Below, piece by piece: positions 33,662-42,955 of a stretch of 64,000 nucleotides of DNA. The notes beneath the pieces were generated by a model. The model ran no database searches. It saw nothing but the letters and a program-made list of their open reading frames with translations, and was not told the origin of the DNA. Every line of letters starts with the position of its first letter. Positions within the stretch are counted from its first letter, which is position 1. Source of the DNA: an uncultured Ruminococcus sp. Its GTDB lineage: Bacteria; Bacillota; Clostridia; Monoglobales; Monoglobaceae. A program made the translations under genes and the position numbers. The stretch is from NCBI GenBank assembly GCA_902760955.1, contig CACWIG010000001.1, positions 1-64,000 on the forward strand, in the 5' to 3' direction.

Positions 33662-36625
33662 TTATTTTACGTTGTACTTACCAAAGTCGTTAGCCTTGTA
33701 GATTACAACATCCTGTACATCACCATCATAAGAGATAGCAAGTACGAAGTCCATCATACCAAGTGCATCTTCATCTGCAGCAACCCAAACATCATCAGCG
33801 TCTGCTCTGCTTACAACCTTAAGTGTAGATGAGTTAGCCTGTTCGATAAGATCTTTGTCGTAAGATACATCAGAAGCAGCACCAACATATACGTTACCTG
33901 ATCTTCTTGCAGGGTCAACAACGTATACATTTACGCCATCGCCAACCTTGATTGTTTCTGAGTTACCATCAGCGAAGTCATATCCACCTGAAACAACAGG
34001 AGCATACTGAATCTTCTTACCTACTGATGTGTAACCTACAACAGGACCATATTCGTAACTTTCCTTACCGGAAATATTCATAGCTAATGTGATGTCACCA
34101 TCTTCATCATGTTTGGTAATGTCTCTGCTGTATGCAGCAACTTTTCTACCTTCTGTAATGGTTGTACCATTGATAGCGAGCTTCCAAGCATCACCCTGTG
34201 CAGTGCTATCCTTGTCAAGTGCATCACCATCATAATCTGCATCTGTGTAAGCTGTAGCCTTAACACCGTTCATCCAATATGTTACAGAAGCTACCTTTGT
34301 TCCGTCAACTGTTGCTTCACCAACAGAGTCGATGATTGCAATGTTGCTTGAACCTGAGATACCGCCTGAAGTATTGAAGAGAACGAGTACGCCTACTGTG
34401 TCATCATAATCATATACTTGAGCGAAGTCATAGTCATCAGCTAAAGCTGCAACTGTACCAACCTTAGATGCTGTCTTAGAAGCATCACCGTTAATTTCTT
34501 CTGCAACTGTATCGTATACCTTTTCGCCTGAAGAACCATTGATAAAGAATACGATTGTAGAATCGTCTATATCATACTTCTTAGTGCCAACAGCCATTCT
34601 CTGGTTGTCTTCGTCATAAGAAGCTGCTCCTTCTTTGTTGAGGCACAATGAACCATCATCAGGATCATCCTGTGCGAATGTGATTGTCTTAATGTAGTTA
34701 CCGCTTAAGCTATAAGTAACGAGCTTGTTCTTTAAAGCAGTTGCTAACTTATCAGCATTTGTAGCTGAAAGGTTTTCAACCTTAACAGTATCCTTTTCAG
34801 CATCTATGCTAAGAGCTGATGCTAATGTAGAACCTGCATTTTCAACTGTTACAGTTGTTGAGAAGTAAACATCACCAACAGCACCTGTCTTGTCAAGATA
34901 CTGAACTCTGATGTTCTGCTTACCAAAGTCATCAGATGTAGCTACTGCATTAAGGATGTATGCATAAGCATCTGAACCTGTTGTGCCACCCTTCTTGTCA
35001 TATGCTACGATCTTACCATACTTGTCGATGTAGAATACACCACTTGCATCAGATGAAAGTTTTCCGCTGAGCTCAGCGTTTTCAGCTACATCATAGAATG
35101 TGCCGTCAATCATATATTCCTTGCCATCTGCTGAAGATGTAGATGAACCAACTTCTGAAATCTTGCTTGAAATCTTACCTGCATCAATTACTTCTGCTAC
35201 ATAGTAGTCATTCTTATCATTTGCAAGAACTGAGAGAACATCCCACTCTGTGAGCTGGGTGTAATCATAAGCTTCACCATTCTTTGTGAGTTCGATAATC
35301 TGTGTATCATCATCTTCATCAAAGATAAGTTCAATCTTCTTGCCATCTTTACCTGATGGTGAATTCTTGAATGAAACTTTACCATTACCACTTACTTCGT
35401 CAACAACTGCTGCTGCAGCAATTTCTATTGACATTACGTTGTAAGTTGTTCCAACACCATTATCAAGAAGTGTGATCTGACCACTCCAAGTTTTGGTGTC
35501 TAAAAGATCCTTAACATCTGATACTTCTGTTGAGTATGCAACACCATTGTAGAGAACATAGTCGATATCAACCTTTACATCAGTTGTTGAACGAGCAGAA
35601 TCGTCTTTGTAATACTTGAAAGTTGTACCATCATAGTCATCAAACAAATCGAGAGAAACAGTGATTTCCTTGTTCTTGTTTGTTTCAGCTACGCTGAGAA
35701 CATTGTATTCACCGCTCTTTGATGTTTCCTTAAGGTAGAAGGTAACTTCCTTACCAATTGATGCACCTGCATTTGAGCCGTTTGCATAAATTGTAGAAAC
35801 CTTACTTAACTCATAGTTACTATAATCGTCATCAGCATTGAAGTCGATTTTGATTTCTTCTTCCTTATCTGTATCGATTGTCTTAGCACTTTCTAAAGTT
35901 GTAACAGCATTAGCTTCAACAACACCTGTACCCTTTACAACGCCGAGATCTCTTGTTAAGAGAGTTTCGAAATCATTACCGTTCTTACCATGGTAGATAA
36001 CATACTCAGCTTTGTCACCATAGGTGTATCTGTCCATAAGAGGTGTGTCGATTGCGTTGTAAACCAACTGAGCAACCTGACCTCTTGTAGCCTTAGCACC
36101 GATTGCACCGCCAACTACGCCATCAAGAACGCCGTATCTCTGAGCTGCGAGAAGGTGACCTGCATAGTAACCGCCGTTATCCTTTACGAAAGGAGCATAA
36201 CCGATAGCTTCAACAACCATCTTTATAACCTGCTCATAAAGAACTTCGTCTTCAGGACCGAAAGTACCATCGCCGTAACCATTAATGATACCTGCAGCTG
36301 CTGCCTGTGCGATGTAACCTGAAGCCCAGTGACTTGAAGGTACATCTGTAAACTCTGTTGCTGAGTTTGAAGCAGCGTTGATATTCTGCATTCTTTCAAC
36401 GATTGCTGCTACCTCAGCTCTTGTGATTGTGTCGTTAGGTCTGAACACCGCATTACCGTTGTCATCTTTATCACCGGTTAAGATGTTGAGACTGCTTAAC
36501 ATTTCGATAGCTTCAGCATAATTGTCGCCATCTTTAACATCAGTATAACTCTGAGCGAAAGCTACAGTGCTAACTAACATAGCGAAAACTGCTACTAAAG
36601 CAATTACCTTTTTGAGATTTTTCAT
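33662..36625 (-). CDS. Large SLH-domain surface protein (probable S-layer protein)
   Basis: A 987-aa secreted protein. The signal peptide is about residues 1-25 (MKNLKKVIALVAVFAMLVST, cleavage near AFA-QS). Three SLH domains occupy about 25-215 (SLNILTGDKDDNGNAVFRPND; GIINGYGDGTFGPEDEVLYE; YGVLDGVVGGAIGAKATRGQ). The rest is Asp/Thr/Ser-rich with no recognised domain. Codon choice is strongly biased and the promoter and ribosome-binding site (AAGGAGG) are near-ideal, suggesting very high expression as expected for an S-layer. The ATG at 36625 is used; a TTG 6 bp earlier is less well spaced. Repeat clusters lie on both sides. Confidence 0.92.
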   Translation of the reverse strand: MKNLKKVIALVAVFAMLVSTVAFAQSYTDVKDGDNYAEAIEMLSSLNILTGDKDDNGNAVFRPNDTITRAEVAAIVERMQNINAASNSATEFTDVPSSHWASGYIAQAAAAGIINGYGDGTFGPEDEVLYEQVIKMVVEAIGYAPFVKDNGGYYAGHLLAAQRYGVLDGVVGGAIGAKATRGQVAQLVYNAIDTPLMDRYTYGDKAEYVIYHGKNGNDFETLLTRDLGVVKGTGVVEANAVTTLESAKTIDTDKEEEIKIDFNADDDYSNYELSKVSTIYANGSNAGASIGKEVTFYLKETSKSGEYNVLSVAETNKNKEITVSLDLFDDYDGTTFKYYKDDSARSTTDVKVDIDYVLYNGVAYSTEVSDVKDLLDTKTWSGQITLLDNGVGTTYNVMSIEIAAAAVVDEVSGNGKVSFKNSPSGKDGKKIELIFDEDDDTQIIELTKNGEAYDYTQLTEWDVLSVLANDKNDYYVAEVIDAGKISSKISEVGSSTSSADGKEYMIDGTFYDVAENAELSGKLSSDASGVFYIDKYGKIVAYDKKGGTTGSDAYAYILNAVATSDDFGKQNIRVQYLDKTGAVGDVYFSTTVTVENAGSTLASALSIDAEKDTVKVENLSATNADKLATALKNKLVTYSLSGNYIKTITFAQDDPDDGSLCLNKEGAASYDEDNQRMAVGTKKYDIDDSTIVFFINGSSGEKVYDTVAEEINGDASKTASKVGTVAALADDYDFAQVYDYDDTVGVLVLFNTSGGISGSSNIAIIDSVGEATVDGTKVASVTYWMNGVKATAYTDADYDGDALDKDSTAQGDAWKLAINGTTITEGRKVAAYSRDITKHDEDGDITLAMNISGKESYEYGPVVGYTSVGKKIQYAPVVSGGYDFADGNSETIKVGDGVNVYVVDPARRSGNVYVGAASDVSYDKDLIEQANSSTLKVVSRADADDVWVAADEDALGMMDFVLAISYDGDVQDVVIYKANDFGKYNVK

Positions 36626-36745
36626 TCCCAAGTCCTCCTTAAAAATATAAATTTAATTTTTTTCCAACTCTAACTACGTCTGTTTACAACGTAGATAAGT
36701 CAACAACACATACCGATTTGCAGTATAGTCATTAACTTATTTTAC

Positions 36746-36775
36746 ATTATAGCACCTTGAGGGTGTAAATGTCAA
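36746..36775 (-). promoter_or_regulatory. Promoter of the large SLH gene
   Basis: Minus strand TTGACA (36775-36770), 18-bp spacer, TATAAT (36751-36746). The leader of about 115 nt contains a CTACGTT/AACGTAG-type stem near 36673-36693 that could stabilise the mRNA. Confidence 0.8.
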
Positions 36776-36779
36776 TAAT

Positions 36780-37040
36780 AATTTAAAATTTTAATAGTTT
36801 TGTAACAAACTTACCAAAAAATTTCAATTTAAGATCGTTTACTTAAAGCTATTTCCCAACAAAATGGGCTATTTTTGTTTATTTTGTGGCTTTATGCTGT
36901 GTTATCGGCAATGTTTGAAACAAATCCATATATCTTTTTGTATTATTTTAATACCACAGGCAAGATATGTCAAGTGATTTTTTTATTTGTAAATTTATTT
37001 TAATTTTTATTTTACCATAACGTATAAATTATAAATATAA
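36780..37040. other. AT-rich intergenic stretch
   Basis: Upstream of the SLH promoter I see only AT-rich sequence with no repeat, RNA or reading frame I can support. Confidence 0.4.
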
Positions 37041-37046
37041 ATATTT

Positions 37047-37430
37047 CGGCGGGAGCAAGCCCCCGCCCTACGACGGCGGCAATGAAACCAAATATGCCTT
37101 CGGACAACAAATTCAAAATAATTTTTCATTGCATTCGGGCTTGGCGAATGTATGGGCGAAGGGCAATTAATCAAATAAAATTATTTTGAATTTTGTGTAT
37201 CGTTCGGCAGGAGCAAGCCCCTGCCCTACAACATTATGTAATATGTTTCAGGGTATCTCTGACAAACGGGCGATTCGTGAATCGCCCCTACAAATATTCA
37301 GGAGAGCTTGCGGGACGTCGAGGACGGCGTCCCCTACAAATACGCAACGGATCTTCCGGGACGTCGAGGACGCCGAACACTACAAATACGCAGGAGAGCC
37401 TGCGGGACGCCGAGGACGCCGTCCCCGACA
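37047..37430. repeat. Repeat cluster 2, between the large SLH gene and ispG
   Basis: A second mosaic with the same families as cluster 1: GC-palindromes at 37047 and 37205, the GATTC palindrome at 37267, GACGTC-type palindromes at 37311, 37357 and 37403 separated by CTACAAATACGCA-like linkers, and a reversed 85-bp element at 37109-37193. Together with cluster 1 it brackets the SLH gene with homologous DNA. Confidence 0.9.
37109..37193 (-). repeat. 85-bp inverted-end element, copy 3 (reversed)
   Basis: Reverse complement of copy 1 over almost its full length, including the GGCTTGGCGAATGTATGGGC middle. Confidence 0.85.
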
Positions 37431-37501
37431 AATACGCAAGGGAGCCTATATATTAAGGAAGAGATTTGGTTGTAACAAAAAAATAATTAATTAAATATAG
37501 C

Positions 37502-37530
37502 TTGAAGATGGTATTTTATTATGATATAAT
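37502..37530 (+). promoter_or_regulatory. Promoter of ispG
   Basis: TTGAAG (37502-37507), 17-bp spacer, TATAAT (37525-37530), about 35 bp before the start codon. Confidence 0.75.
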
Positions 37531-37564
37531 CTAATGAGTATATTTTATTGTGGCGGTGGTTTAT

Positions 37565-38599
37565 ATGAAAAAGGTATTTATAAATAACATTGCAATAGGC
37601 GGAGGGGAACCTATTGCGATACAGTCTATGCTTAATGTTCCCACAACAGATATAGGTTTGGCTGTTTCGCAAATCAACCGCTTATATGATGCAGGCTGTG
37701 ACATTGTGCGTCTTGCTGTTCCCGACGACAAAGCGGCTGACGCTATGGCTGAGATTGTCAAGCAATCGCCATTGCCCATAGTTGCCGACATACACTTTGA
37801 CTATCGTTTAGCCCTGAAGTGTATTGACAACGGAGTGAGCAAAATCAGGATTAATCCAGGTAATTTAGGCGGTGAGGAAAGAGCCGCCGCAGTTGCAAAA
37901 GCCGCAAGTGCCGCCAACATTCCTATCAGGATTGGTGTAAACGGCGGTTCTTTAGAGGAAGGCTTATTGGAAAAGTGCAACGGTGACCTTGCTCGTGCAA
38001 TGGTTGAGAGTGCGCGCCGACACATTGACATACTTAACAAAAACAATTTTGACGATATTGTGCTTTCTATGAAGTCCTCTGATGTTAAGACCACCATAAA
38101 CGCCTATCGGCTTGCAAGAGAAGAGTTTGACTATCCCTTGCATTTAGGCGTTACCGAGGCAGGCACTACCGAAGCAGGCATAGTTAAATCGGCAATCGGT
38201 ATTGGCTCGCTTTTAGCAGACGGAATTGGCGATACCATACGTGTTTCGCTGACTGACGACCCTGTGAAAGAGGTTGAGGCGGCAGCACAGATACTTAAAG
38301 CTCTTGATATGTACGGCGACTGCATCAACATTGTTTCGTGTCCCACCTGTGGCCGAACCAAGATTGATTTAATCAAAATTGCCAACGAAGTAAATGATGC
38401 TGTTAAAAATATTCGCAAAAAGCTGAAGGTTGCCGTTATGGGTTGTGTTGTCAACGGACCAGGCGAAGCATCAGATGCGGATATTGGTATTGCAGGCGGT
38501 GACGGCTGTGCAGTTCTTTTCAAAAAAGGCAATATTATCGGCAAAATTGCCGAAGATAAAATTGTGGAAACTCTTGTAGAAGAGATAAATAAAATGTGA
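37565..38599 (+). CDS. ispG: 4-hydroxy-3-methylbut-2-enyl diphosphate synthase IspG
   Basis: A 344-aa Fe4S4 enzyme that converts MEcPP to HMBPP in the MEP pathway, using reduced ferredoxin or flavodoxin. The N-terminal TIM barrel has PIAIQSMLNVPTTD, IVADIHFDYRLAL and KIRINPGNLG. The cluster ligands lie in SCPTCGRT and in VMGCVVNGPGEASDADIG. The ATG at 37565 was chosen; an in-frame GTG 15 bp upstream is possible, and the ribosome-binding site (GGCGGTGG) is weak. It starts the ispG-polC-tex run; polC follows after 25 bp. Confidence 0.95.
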   Translation: MKKVFINNIAIGGGEPIAIQSMLNVPTTDIGLAVSQINRLYDAGCDIVRLAVPDDKAADAMAEIVKQSPLPIVADIHFDYRLALKCIDNGVSKIRINPGNLGGEERAAAVAKAASAANIPIRIGVNGGSLEEGLLEKCNGDLARAMVESARRHIDILNKNNFDDIVLSMKSSDVKTTINAYRLAREEFDYPLHLGVTEAGTTEAGIVKSAIGIGSLLADGIGDTIRVSLTDDPVKEVEAAAQILKALDMYGDCINIVSCPTCGRTKIDLIKIANEVNDAVKNIRKKLKVAVMGCVVNGPGEASDADIGIAGGDGCAVLFKKGNIIGKIAEDKIVETLVEEINKM

Positions 38600-38624
38600 G
38601 TATATTATTAAAGGAAGATTATAG

Positions 38625-41600
38625 ATGCAAAACGGAATTTTAGACTTGTTTGACCGAGTGTCAGTTAAAGAAAGCTTTGCCCAACAGCTTGAAAAAACGG
38701 AAGTTATTTCGTGCAAGGTAGACCTTGAAGGCAACAGAATAGATATATCTTTGCTGTGCGACAAGCCCTTGTGTCGACTTGATTTGCTTGAATATTCAGA
38801 CGCTGTAATGTCTGTCTATCATTTAAGCGACATAGATATCAGCTTGAGTTTACCGAATTTTACTCCTGATGAGGAATATCTAAACGGCTTGATTGACGCT
38901 TTTTTATACAACTGTAAGGTATGTCAGCCTTTTCTTGCAAGTGCAAAATGCACTTTAGACAACGATACTGTTACAGTATCGGAAATCCTTGGAGGAGAAA
39001 CCCTTTTATCTCGCAACAACTTTTGCGAATTTATCCGCTCTGCAATATTAAAGGAGCTTGGTAAGGACTATGATATTGCTTTGGAATTTAAAAATATAGA
39101 TATGGACAACTTTATCGCGGAGCACGACAAAATTGAAAGGGAAATCAGCGAAAAAAAGGCTGTTCGTGCTGTTGCAACAGAGGAAAATACTACGATAAAA
39201 TCAGGGTTATTATACGGCAGACCCATACCCACACCTGCTGTACCGATTATTTCGCTGAGCCTTGCACCCGACGGGGCATCGCCCGAAACATATGTTATTG
39301 CAGGCGAGGTTTTGACCTTAGAAATCAGAGAAATAAAGGGAAATGAACGCTTTGGCGGAGGTCCGAGAAATTCCATTACCTTTGCTGTGGGTGATGACTC
39401 ATACGCTTGCACCTGCAATATTTTTGCTGATGCTGAAAGGCTGTCATCAGTTAAAAAATATGTGGCTGAAGGAAAGATTGTCAAGGTTTCTGGCACATAT
39501 GAATTTGACAAATTTGCACGCAAGCCTATTCTGAAAGCACGCTCTATTGAGCTTTTGGAAAGTCCGCCAATTCCAATGGACACCGCAGAAGAAAAGCGTG
39601 TTGAACTGCACCTGCACACAAAGATGAGTGCAATGGACGCTGTATCCTCCGCAGGAGATTTAATAAAGCGTGCCGCAAAGTGGGGGCATAAAGCTATTGC
39701 GATTACCGACCACGGCGTTGCACAGGCTTTTCCTGATGCACACAAGGCTGTATCTAATATAAAGAAAAGCGGTCAGGACTTTAAAGTTATATATGGTATG
39801 GAGGGGTATCTGATTAACGATTGTGACTCGTCATCAGCTTTTGCCGCCCTTGACCCCAATGCTGACTACGTTGTTTTTGATATTGAAACAACAGGACTTT
39901 CGGCAAGCAACTGCAAAATAACGGAAATCGGTGCTGTTAAAATCGAAAAGGGCAAGGCTGTCGACAACTTCTCTCAGCTTATCAACCCTGAGGTACATAT
40001 CCCTGACAACATTACAGATTTGACAGGTATTTCTGATGATATGGTTATGGACAAGCCTAAGATTGACGAGGTTTTGCCTAAATTCCTTGACTTCTGCAAG
40101 GGCTGTACTGTTGTGGCACACAACGCCTCCTTTGATTGCGGGTTTATTCGCTATAACGCAACCGCTCTCGGTTTGGAATTTCATAACAAAATTGCTGACA
40201 CTCTGCTTATGTCAAGAGAGCTTTTCCCCAACGAAAAGAAACATTCCCTTGACGCTGTTTGCGACCGCTTAGGCGTCAGTCTGGAAAACCACCACCGCGC
40301 TGTTGATGATGCCACGGCTACGGCTGAGATTTTTCTTAAGCTGATGGAAATTCACAGCAAGTCTTCATCCGAATACAAAGAAAAGAACATTAACTCTAAC
40401 CCCGATATGATTAGGAGTTTGCCCAGATATCACATTATTTTGCTTGCAAAAAATTATGTAGGATTAAAGAATTTATACAAGCTTATATCCTGTTCAAACC
40501 TGAAATATTTTTACAAAAAACCGTTGTTACCCAAAAGCGTAATTGAAAAGCACCGCGACGGAATTATAATAGGCTCTGCCTGCGAGGCAGGTGAGCTTTA
40601 CCGCTCAATAATCGGCAAAAAAAGCAAGGAAGAGCTTAAAAAGATTGCCTCCTTCTACGATTATCTCGAAATACAGCCTATTTGCAACAACTCGTTTATG
40701 CTTCGCAACGGCACTGTGGCATCTGAGGCGGATCTGATTGACATTAACAAGCAGATAGTTGCCTTGGGCGACAATTTGAATATTCCCACAGTTGCCACCT
40801 GTGACGTGCATTTTATGGACAAGTCTGATGCAATATACAGGCAGGTTTTACTTGGGGCGCAAGGCTTTTCCGATGCTGATGACCAACCTATGCTGTACCT
40901 TCGGACAACCAATGAGATGCTTGAGGAATTCTCGTACTTAGGCGAGGAAAAGGCATATGAAGTTGTCGTTTCAAATACAAATATGATTGCTGATATGTGT
41001 GAAGAAATTCAGCCTGTTAAAGACGGCTCCTATCCGCCGTCAATCGAAAACTGTGAAGAGGACCTTATCAATATGTGTCACGAAAAGGCTCACAGAATAT
41101 ACGGCGAGGTTCTGCCCGATATTGTACAGAAGCGTATGGATAAGGAGCTTGATTGTATTACCAAATATGGATATTCCGTTATGTATATGATCGCTCACAA
41201 GCTGGTAAAGAAGTCAAACGAAGCAGGATACCTGGTTGGTTCCCGTGGCAGTGTGGGCTCGTCATTTGCCGCTTTTTTATCCGATATTACCGAGGTAAAT
41301 GCCTTATGTCCCCACTATATTTGCCCCAACTGCAAGCACAGTGAATGGTTTGAACACGGCGAATATCCCACAGGCATTGATATGCCTGACAAGCTGTGTC
41401 CTGAGTGCGGTACCAAAATGAAGAAGGACGGACTTATGATTCCTTTTGAAACCTTTCTCGGTTTTAAAGGCGACAAAGTACCTGATATTGACTTGAACTT
41501 CTCGGGCGAATATCAGGCAACGGCTCACAAATACGTCGGTGAGTTATTCGGTGATGAATATGTTTTTAAGGCAGGTACAATCAGCACAATTGCCGACAAA

Positions 41601-42926
41601 ACTGCAATTGGTTTTGCAAAAAAGTACTATGAATTAAAGGGAATTACCGCACCTGAGGAGGAGCTTCTACGTATTTCAAGAGGTATTGTTGATGTTAAGC
41701 GAACAACAGGACAGCACCCTGGCGGTATTATAGTATGCCCTAAAACTATGAATATTCACGACTTCTGTCCAATTCAGCACCCTGCCGACAAAAAGGATTC
41801 GGATATTATAACGACACACTTTGACTTCCACTCAATCCACGACAACCTTTTAAAGCTGGACATTCTCGGTCACGACGACCCTTCTACAATACGTATGTTG
41901 GAGGATTTAACAGGGATAAACGCACTTGAACTGCCTCTTGATGACGAAAAGGTTATGAGCCTGTTTTCAAGCACAGAGGCTCTCGGCATTACTCCTGAGC
42001 AAATAGACAGCCCCGTAGGTACTTTCGGTATTCCTGAGTTTGGAACCTCCTTTGTACGAGGTATGTTAGTGGACACAAAACCTACCAAGTTTGTTGAACT
42101 TCTGATTATATCAGGTCTGTCACACGGCACTGACGTTTGGCTTAACAATGCTCAGGACCTTGTTAAAAACAAAACTGCTACTCTTTCTGAAGTTATTGGT
42201 CTGCGTGATGATATTATGGTTTATCTTATTCAACACAACTTAGACCCAAGTATGTCCTTTAAGATAATGGAGTTTGTCAGAAAAGGACGTGCCGCAAAAG
42301 AGGGTATGCCCGAAGAATACGAAAAGGCTATGATTGAAAACAACGTGCCTGATTGGTATATTCAATCCTGTAAAAAGATTAAGTATATGTTCCCTAAGGC
42401 ACACGCCGCCGCATACGTTATGATGGCTCTGCGTATTGCTTACTTTAAGGTATACTATCCCGTAGAGTTCTACATAGCCTACTTTACTGTAAGAGCCGAC
42501 CTTTTCGACGCCGCCATAATGACACACGGGGTTGAAACAGTAAAAAGAGAAATGCAACGCATCAGTATGAGCGACACGCCCACCACAGCTAACGAAAAAT
42601 CGCTCTATACAATACTTGAGCTTTGCCGAGAGATGTACGAACGGGGAATTGAGTTCCTGCCCGTTGATATATATGAGTCACACGCAGTTAAATTCCGTAA
42701 GGTTGACGGCAAAATTCTGCCGCCCCTTAACGCCTTTGCAGGCGTTGGGGAATCCGCCGCTTATTCGATTATGGAGGCGGCAAAACAGGGCAAATTCTTA
42801 TCCATTGACGACCTGAAAAACCGTGCAGGAATAACGAAAGCAGTAATTGAAACGCTTAAGGAAAACGGCGTATTAAACGGCATTCCCGAGACAAGTCAGT
42901 TAGACTTTTTTGGTAATATATTCTAA
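38625..42926 (+). CDS. polC: DNA polymerase III subunit alpha, PolC type
   Basis: The 1433-aa replicative polymerase typical of Firmicutes, with its own proofreading. An N-terminal domain and OB fold (about 225-310) are followed by a PHP domain (VELHLHTKMSAMDAV from about 325). Inserted in it is a DEDDh exonuclease starting DYVVFDIETTGL (Asp419, Glu421). A four-Cys zinc motif (CPNCKHS and CPECGTK) precedes the polymerase core with PDIDLNF (Asp954 and Asp956). The C-terminal thumb/fingers include KAHAAAYVMMALRIAYFKVYYP. The length matches known PolC proteins. It is co-directional with ispG and tex. Confidence 0.97.
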   Translation: MQNGILDLFDRVSVKESFAQQLEKTEVISCKVDLEGNRIDISLLCDKPLCRLDLLEYSDAVMSVYHLSDIDISLSLPNFTPDEEYLNGLIDAFLYNCKVCQPFLASAKCTLDNDTVTVSEILGGETLLSRNNFCEFIRSAILKELGKDYDIALEFKNIDMDNFIAEHDKIEREISEKKAVRAVATEENTTIKSGLLYGRPIPTPAVPIISLSLAPDGASPETYVIAGEVLTLEIREIKGNERFGGGPRNSITFAVGDDSYACTCNIFADAERLSSVKKYVAEGKIVKVSGTYEFDKFARKPILKARSIELLESPPIPMDTAEEKRVELHLHTKMSAMDAVSSAGDLIKRAAKWGHKAIAITDHGVAQAFPDAHKAVSNIKKSGQDFKVIYGMEGYLINDCDSSSAFAALDPNADYVVFDIETTGLSASNCKITEIGAVKIEKGKAVDNFSQLINPEVHIPDNITDLTGISDDMVMDKPKIDEVLPKFLDFCKGCTVVAHNASFDCGFIRYNATALGLEFHNKIADTLLMSRELFPNEKKHSLDAVCDRLGVSLENHHRAVDDATATAEIFLKLMEIHSKSSSEYKEKNINSNPDMIRSLPRYHIILLAKNYVGLKNLYKLISCSNLKYFYKKPLLPKSVIEKHRDGIIIGSACEAGELYRSIIGKKSKEELKKIASFYDYLEIQPICNNSFMLRNGTVASEADLIDINKQIVALGDNLNIPTVATCDVHFMDKSDAIYRQVLLGAQGFSDADDQPMLYLRTTNEMLEEFSYLGEEKAYEVVVSNTNMIADMCEEIQPVKDGSYPPSIENCEEDLINMCHEKAHRIYGEVLPDIVQKRMDKELDCITKYGYSVMYMIAHKLVKKSNEAGYLVGSRGSVGSSFAAFLSDITEVNALCPHYICPNCKHSEWFEHGEYPTGIDMPDKLCPECGTKMKKDGLMIPFETFLGFKGDKVPDIDLNFSGEYQATAHKYVGELFGDEYVFKAGTISTIADKTAIGFAKKYYELKGITAPEEELLRISRGIVDVKRTTGQHPGGIIVCPKTMNIHDFCPIQHPADKKDSDIITTHFDFHSIHDNLLKLDILGHDDPSTIRMLEDLTGINALELPLDDEKVMSLFSSTEALGITPEQIDSPVGTFGIPEFGTSFVRGMLVDTKPTKFVELLIISGLSHGTDVWLNNAQDLVKNKTATLSEVIGLRDDIMVYLIQHNLDPSMSFKIMEFVRKGRAAKEGMPEEYEKAMIENNVPDWYIQSCKKIKYMFPKAHAAAYVMMALRIAYFKVYYPVEFYIAYFTVRADLFDAAIMTHGVETVKREMQRISMSDTPTTANEKSLYTILELCREMYERGIEFLPVDIYESHAVKFRKVDGKILPPLNAFAGVGESAAYSIMEAAKQGKFLSIDDLKNRAGITKAVIETLKENGVLNGIPETSQLDFFGNIF

Positions 42927-42955
42927 ATATAATCTATTACACAGAGGTGATACAA

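Noticed and set aside
37186-37494. 102-aa frame upstream of ispG
   Set aside because: It consists of translated palindromic repeats and overlaps another equally open frame; no coding signature.
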